Assembly: GCA_021828245.1 (NCBI GenBank)
Contig: JAKASC010000016.1
Coordinates: forward strand, 1-17,856
Origin: Acidobacteriota bacterium
GTDB lineage: Bacteria; Acidobacteriota; Terriglobia; UBA7540
DNA: 17,856 nt
Direction of reading: 5' to 3'
This document shows positions 15,649 to 17,856 of the stretch, piece after piece. The number at the start of each line of letters is the position of its first letter. Within the stretch, counting starts at the first letter, position 1. A program made the translations under genes and the position numbers. Under the pieces are notes generated by a model. It searched no databases. It had not been told where the DNA came from and saw nothing but the letters and a program-made list of their open reading frames with translations.

Positions 15649-16059
15649 TTGACCGAAGCCACGGAAAAGCCGATCCTGGTCGCTGCGGCGATTCTGGAGC
15701 GCCGAGGACGCATTTTAATTTGCCAGCGGCACCACTCCGATGCTTACGGCTTGCAGTGGGAATTTCCGGGAGGCAAGGTGCGCGAGGGCGAAACGCTCAA
15801 AGCTGCGCTGGCGCGCGAACTGCAAGAGGAACTCGGCATTCGCGCCGAAGTCGGCGAAGAACTCCACAGATTGCAACATCGCTATCCGGATCGCTACGTG
15901 GAAGTGGTGTTTTTTCATGTGCCGAGGTTTCAGGGCCGCATAACGAACCGCGTCTTTGAGGACGTTCAATGGACGGAGCGAAAGGTGCTTTCTGCTTACC
16001 ATTTTCTCGAGGCCGATCGGGAGCTCATTTTGCGGATTGAAGCTGGAGAAATCCTATGA
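15649..16059 (+). CDS. MutT-like Nudix hydrolase
   Basis: A small soluble pyrophosphohydrolase of 136 residues, probably acting on oxidised or other nucleoside triphosphates such as 8-oxo-dGTP. The complete Nudix box G-x5-E-x7-R-E-U-x-E-E-x-G-U spans 42-64 (GKVREGE, then RELQEELGI), preceded by LQWEFPGG as in MutT. I place the start at TTG 15649: GTGGAAGA lies about eight bases upstream, the protein then begins directly with the beta-strand KPILVAAAIL, and the length is that of MutT. The frame is open back to 15394, but that part does not look like a Nudix N-terminus. Its TGA overlaps the next ATG (ATGA), so the WD40 gene is translated from the same message. The actual substrate is not shown by the sequence. 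Confidence 0.85.
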   Translation: MTEATEKPILVAAAILERRGRILICQRHHSDAYGLQWEFPGGKVREGETLKAALARELQEELGIRAEVGEELHRLQHRYPDRYVEVVFFHVPRFQGRITNRVFEDVQWTERKVLSAYHFLEADRELILRIEAGEIL

Positions 16060-17153
16060 AGCGGGCGTCGAAAACTTGGGGGGCGCGCAGCGCAGCGGCC
16101 TTGTGGGTGGTGGCGCTTGCCATGGTCATAAGGGCGGGCGCGGCACAGACGGGCACGGCGGCCCTCGAAGCAAGCCCCTACGTCTGGACAAGCGTCGGCG
16201 ACGTCGAAGGCCACTTGGCGCGCGATTCATCTCCTGCCGGCGCGTTTTCCCCCGACTCGAAAACGCTGGCCGTCGTTTCCCGCCGTAAAGAGCAGAAAAT
16301 TGTGCTCTTCAATCTGGTGAGCGACAACATCGAGCGGGTGCTCCATCCCAGGATTCCCGGGTTGTCCGATTTGGATATCTATTCAGCCAATTTCATTGGG
16401 CCGACGCGGCTTTTCTTGATGGCGCGCGGCACGCTGGCGGCCAAGAAACACGCGCAAGGCACAACGCCTCTGCTCGGCTTTGAGTGGAATACCGACACCG
16501 ATTCGCTCGCCGGCAAAGTGGATTCGATTGGAGCCAATGGCTTCCGTTCAATTCACTATTTCCCGCAAATCGGGTTTGTCGGCATGTACAAGGATAGCGC
16601 ATTCGACTTGTGGGATCCCGCGAACGGGCGGGCGCTGGTGGCTAAAGTCCCGGATTTGACCGAGCGGCCTCGTGTTTACGCCTTTTCGCCCGATGGCCAC
16701 TGGCTGATTCTGGCGCAAATCGCCGATGACGCGAGTCCCGACCCAGTGGTGGTTCAGCTTAAAACGGGACAGTTTGTGAACTCCCTCCGCGGCCATCGCG
16801 GCGCGGTCATGAGCGTCGCGTTTTCACGCGACAGCACCAAAGTCGTGACGGCTTGCCAAGACGGCAAAGTTCGCATCTGGTCGGTGCCCACATGGAAGCA
16901 CACGCAAACCCTGAGCGGCCATGAGGGAACGGTCCATTGGGCCGAATTCTCGACGAACGGTCAGTGGGTGGCCTCGGCAGGTGAGGATAAGACGGTGCGC
17001 GTGTGGTCTGCGACAAGCGGCCGCCTGCTCCAAACCCTTTCCGAAAGCACTCACCCCGTGCTCACCGTCGCCTTTTCGCCGGATTCGCGTTATCTGGTAG
17101 CCAGCAGCCGCGATGCCGTCCTCATTTGGAAGCACATGCGGATTGACCCCTAA
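16056..17153 (+). CDS. exported WD40-repeat protein
   Basis: A 365-residue protein with a signal peptide (residues 1-30, cationic KRASKTWGAR, hydrophobic core, ending AGAAQ), so it is probably periplasmic. Clear WD40 units are at about 245-276 (GHRGAVMSVAF ... VRIW), 288-317 (GHEGTVHWAEF ... VRVW) and 333-358 (PVLTVAFSPDSRYLVAS ... VLIW); weaker blades start near 60 (AFSPDSKTLAVVS) and 207 (YAFSPDGHWLIL). Together they would make a single beta-propeller of perhaps six or seven blades, a scaffold for binding other proteins, without visible catalytic residues. ATG at 16056 has GGAG about eight bases upstream and overlaps the Nudix stop by four bases. The coupling of a cytosolic Nudix enzyme with an exported propeller is unexplained. 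Function unknown. Confidence 0.8.
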   Translation: MKRASKTWGARSAAALWVVALAMVIRAGAAQTGTAALEASPYVWTSVGDVEGHLARDSSPAGAFSPDSKTLAVVSRRKEQKIVLFNLVSDNIERVLHPRIPGLSDLDIYSANFIGPTRLFLMARGTLAAKKHAQGTTPLLGFEWNTDTDSLAGKVDSIGANGFRSIHYFPQIGFVGMYKDSAFDLWDPANGRALVAKVPDLTERPRVYAFSPDGHWLILAQIADDASPDPVVVQLKTGQFVNSLRGHRGAVMSVAFSRDSTKVVTACQDGKVRIWSVPTWKHTQTLSGHEGTVHWAEFSTNGQWVASAGEDKTVRVWSATSGRLLQTLSESTHPVLTVAFSPDSRYLVASSRDAVLIWKHMRIDP

Positions 17154-17210
17154 AATGATATTGAAATCCAATGCCCGTGGGGGCCGGCGAGCGGCGTCGG
17201 AGAGCGAATA

Positions 17211-17219
17211 TGCTAAAAT
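17211..17219 (+). promoter_or_regulatory. rimO: possible extended -10 promoter for rimO
   Basis: TGCTAAAAT is TG, one base, then TAAAAT with five of six matches to the -10 consensus, 33 bases upstream of the rimO ATG. It lies in the 99-base gap after the WD40 gene; no good -35 is visible. It suggests that rimO starts its own transcript. Confidence 0.4.
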
Positions 17220-17252
17220 TTGAAAGCGTGGGATTGGACGCGCCGAGCAGGT

Positions 17253-17856
17253 ATGGCAAAAGTAGGAATGGTCAGCCTCGGATGCCCGAAGAACCTTGTG
17301 GATAGCGAGGTGATGCTGGGCTTGCTCGCGGAGCACGGCCACGAGCTGTCCTCTCGAGCCGAAGACGCGGACATTCTCATCGTCAACACGTGCAGCTTTA
17401 TCGAACCGGCCAAGCGCGAATCCATTGACGCCATTCTGGAGATGGCGAAGCACAAGACCTCGGGGCGGGCCAAGCGGCTGATTGTGGCGGGTTGTTTGGT
17501 CGAGCGCTATCGCCAAGAGATTCTCGAGCAAATTCCGGAAGTGGATTTTGTTATCGGGACCAATGAGCTGGAGCGCGTCGTGGAGGCTTGCGCGCCCGGT
17601 CTCTCTGGCCGGGAGGCCGAAGGGTCGGCCGCGCCCTATCTTTACCATGAATTCACACCCCGCGTGCTCTCGACGCCGCGCTTTGCCGCCTACATCAAAA
17701 TCGCCGAGGGATGCGACCATCCTTGCTCCTTTTGCGTGATTCCTCAAATGCGGGGCCATTTCCGCTCGCGCCGGTTTGAGAGCGTGGTGAAGGAAGCCGA
17801 GCATCTGGTCCGGCGGGGGGCGCGCGAGATAACGTTGGTCGGTCAGGACACGACCA
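17253..17856 (+). CDS. rimO: ribosomal protein S12 methylthiotransferase RimO, 3' end cut by the window edge
   Basis: Radical-SAM enzyme that adds a methylthio group to an aspartate of ribosomal protein S12. Only the first 201 residues are in the window. The N-terminal UPF0004 domain carries its cluster cysteines Cys11 (VSLGCPKNLVDSE), Cys47 (NTCSFIEPAK) and Cys81 (VAGCLVERY). The radical-SAM motif CDHPCSFC gives Cys154, Cys158 and Cys161, followed by IPQMRGHFRSR. CPKNLVDSE and EGCDHPCSFCVIPQMRG distinguish RimO from its relative MiaB. ATG at 17253 follows GAGCAGG at a short distance; a TTG eleven codons upstream is possible but less likely. The C-terminal TRAM domain lies beyond the edge. 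Confidence 0.95.
   Translation, partial: MAKVGMVSLGCPKNLVDSEVMLGLLAEHGHELSSRAEDADILIVNTCSFIEPAKRESIDAILEMAKHKTSGRAKRLIVAGCLVERYRQEILEQIPEVDFVIGTNELERVVEACAPGLSGREAEGSAAPYLYHEFTPRVLSTPRFAAYIKIAEGCDHPCSFCVIPQMRGHFRSRRFESVVKEAEHLVRRGAREITLVGQDTT

Noticed and set aside
16824..17804. 326-codon open frame on the minus strand
   Set aside because: Antisense across the WD40 end and rimO, both of which have unmistakable family motifs on the plus strand.
1..17856. CRISPR arrays, insertion sequences, tRNA genes, phage genes
   Set aside because: No direct-repeat array, transposase or integrase motif, terminal repeats or tRNA cloverleaf was seen on reading both strands.

Overview
The window looks like a chromosomal stretch from a moderately GC-rich Gram-negative bacterium, most probably an acidobacterium (phylum Acidobacteriota). 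The main clue is a 1031-residue Oar-like TonB-dependent receptor with an N-terminal carboxypeptidase-regulatory domain, a protein type greatly expanded in that phylum. An outer-membrane receptor, exported enzymes and an exported WD40 protein agree with a two-membrane cell. The assignment is an inference from protein style; there is no rRNA to confirm it.

Layout, left to right. The 3' part of lexA (1-640, +) meets the TonB-dependent receptor (3743-648, -) tail to tail, 7 bases apart. A 314-base divergent spacer separates the receptor from an exported two-domain alpha/beta-hydrolase of the acetyl-xylan-esterase type (4058-6046, +). A minus-strand block follows, in transcription order: HD-domain hydrolase (12971-12399), prfA for release factor 1 (11924-10839), prmC for the release-factor methyltransferase (10795-9872), a doubtful 65-codon ORF, a cation/proton antiporter (9602-8340) and a KimA-like APC-superfamily permease (8247-6241). 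On the plus strand comes tdh, L-threonine 3-dehydrogenase (13245-14270), converging on a fuconolactonase-like amidohydrolase (15262-14429, -). A Nudix hydrolase (15649-16059, +) is translationally coupled to an exported WD40 protein (16056-17153, +). The 5' part of rimO (17253 to the right edge, +) closes the window.

How the genes may work together. prfA and prmC are the conserved translation-termination pair: PrmC methylates the GGQ glutamine of release factors. The antiporter and the KimA-like permease directly downstream form a plausible cation-homeostasis pair, one importing K+ with protons and the other exporting cations against protons. The receptor and the divergent exported esterase could form a small nutrient-capture pair. 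The rest are ordinary housekeeping genes (lexA, tdh, Nudix, rimO) arranged without obvious mobile DNA. I found no tRNA, rRNA, CRISPR array, insertion sequence or prophage.

I see no convincing wholly new defence or mobile system. The best leads are the K+/H+ transporter pair with unusual ion-site residues in the antiporter, the second, apparently inactive domain of the esterase, and a set of mutually exclusive hairpins in the otherwise empty spacer between the HD gene and the prfA promoter.
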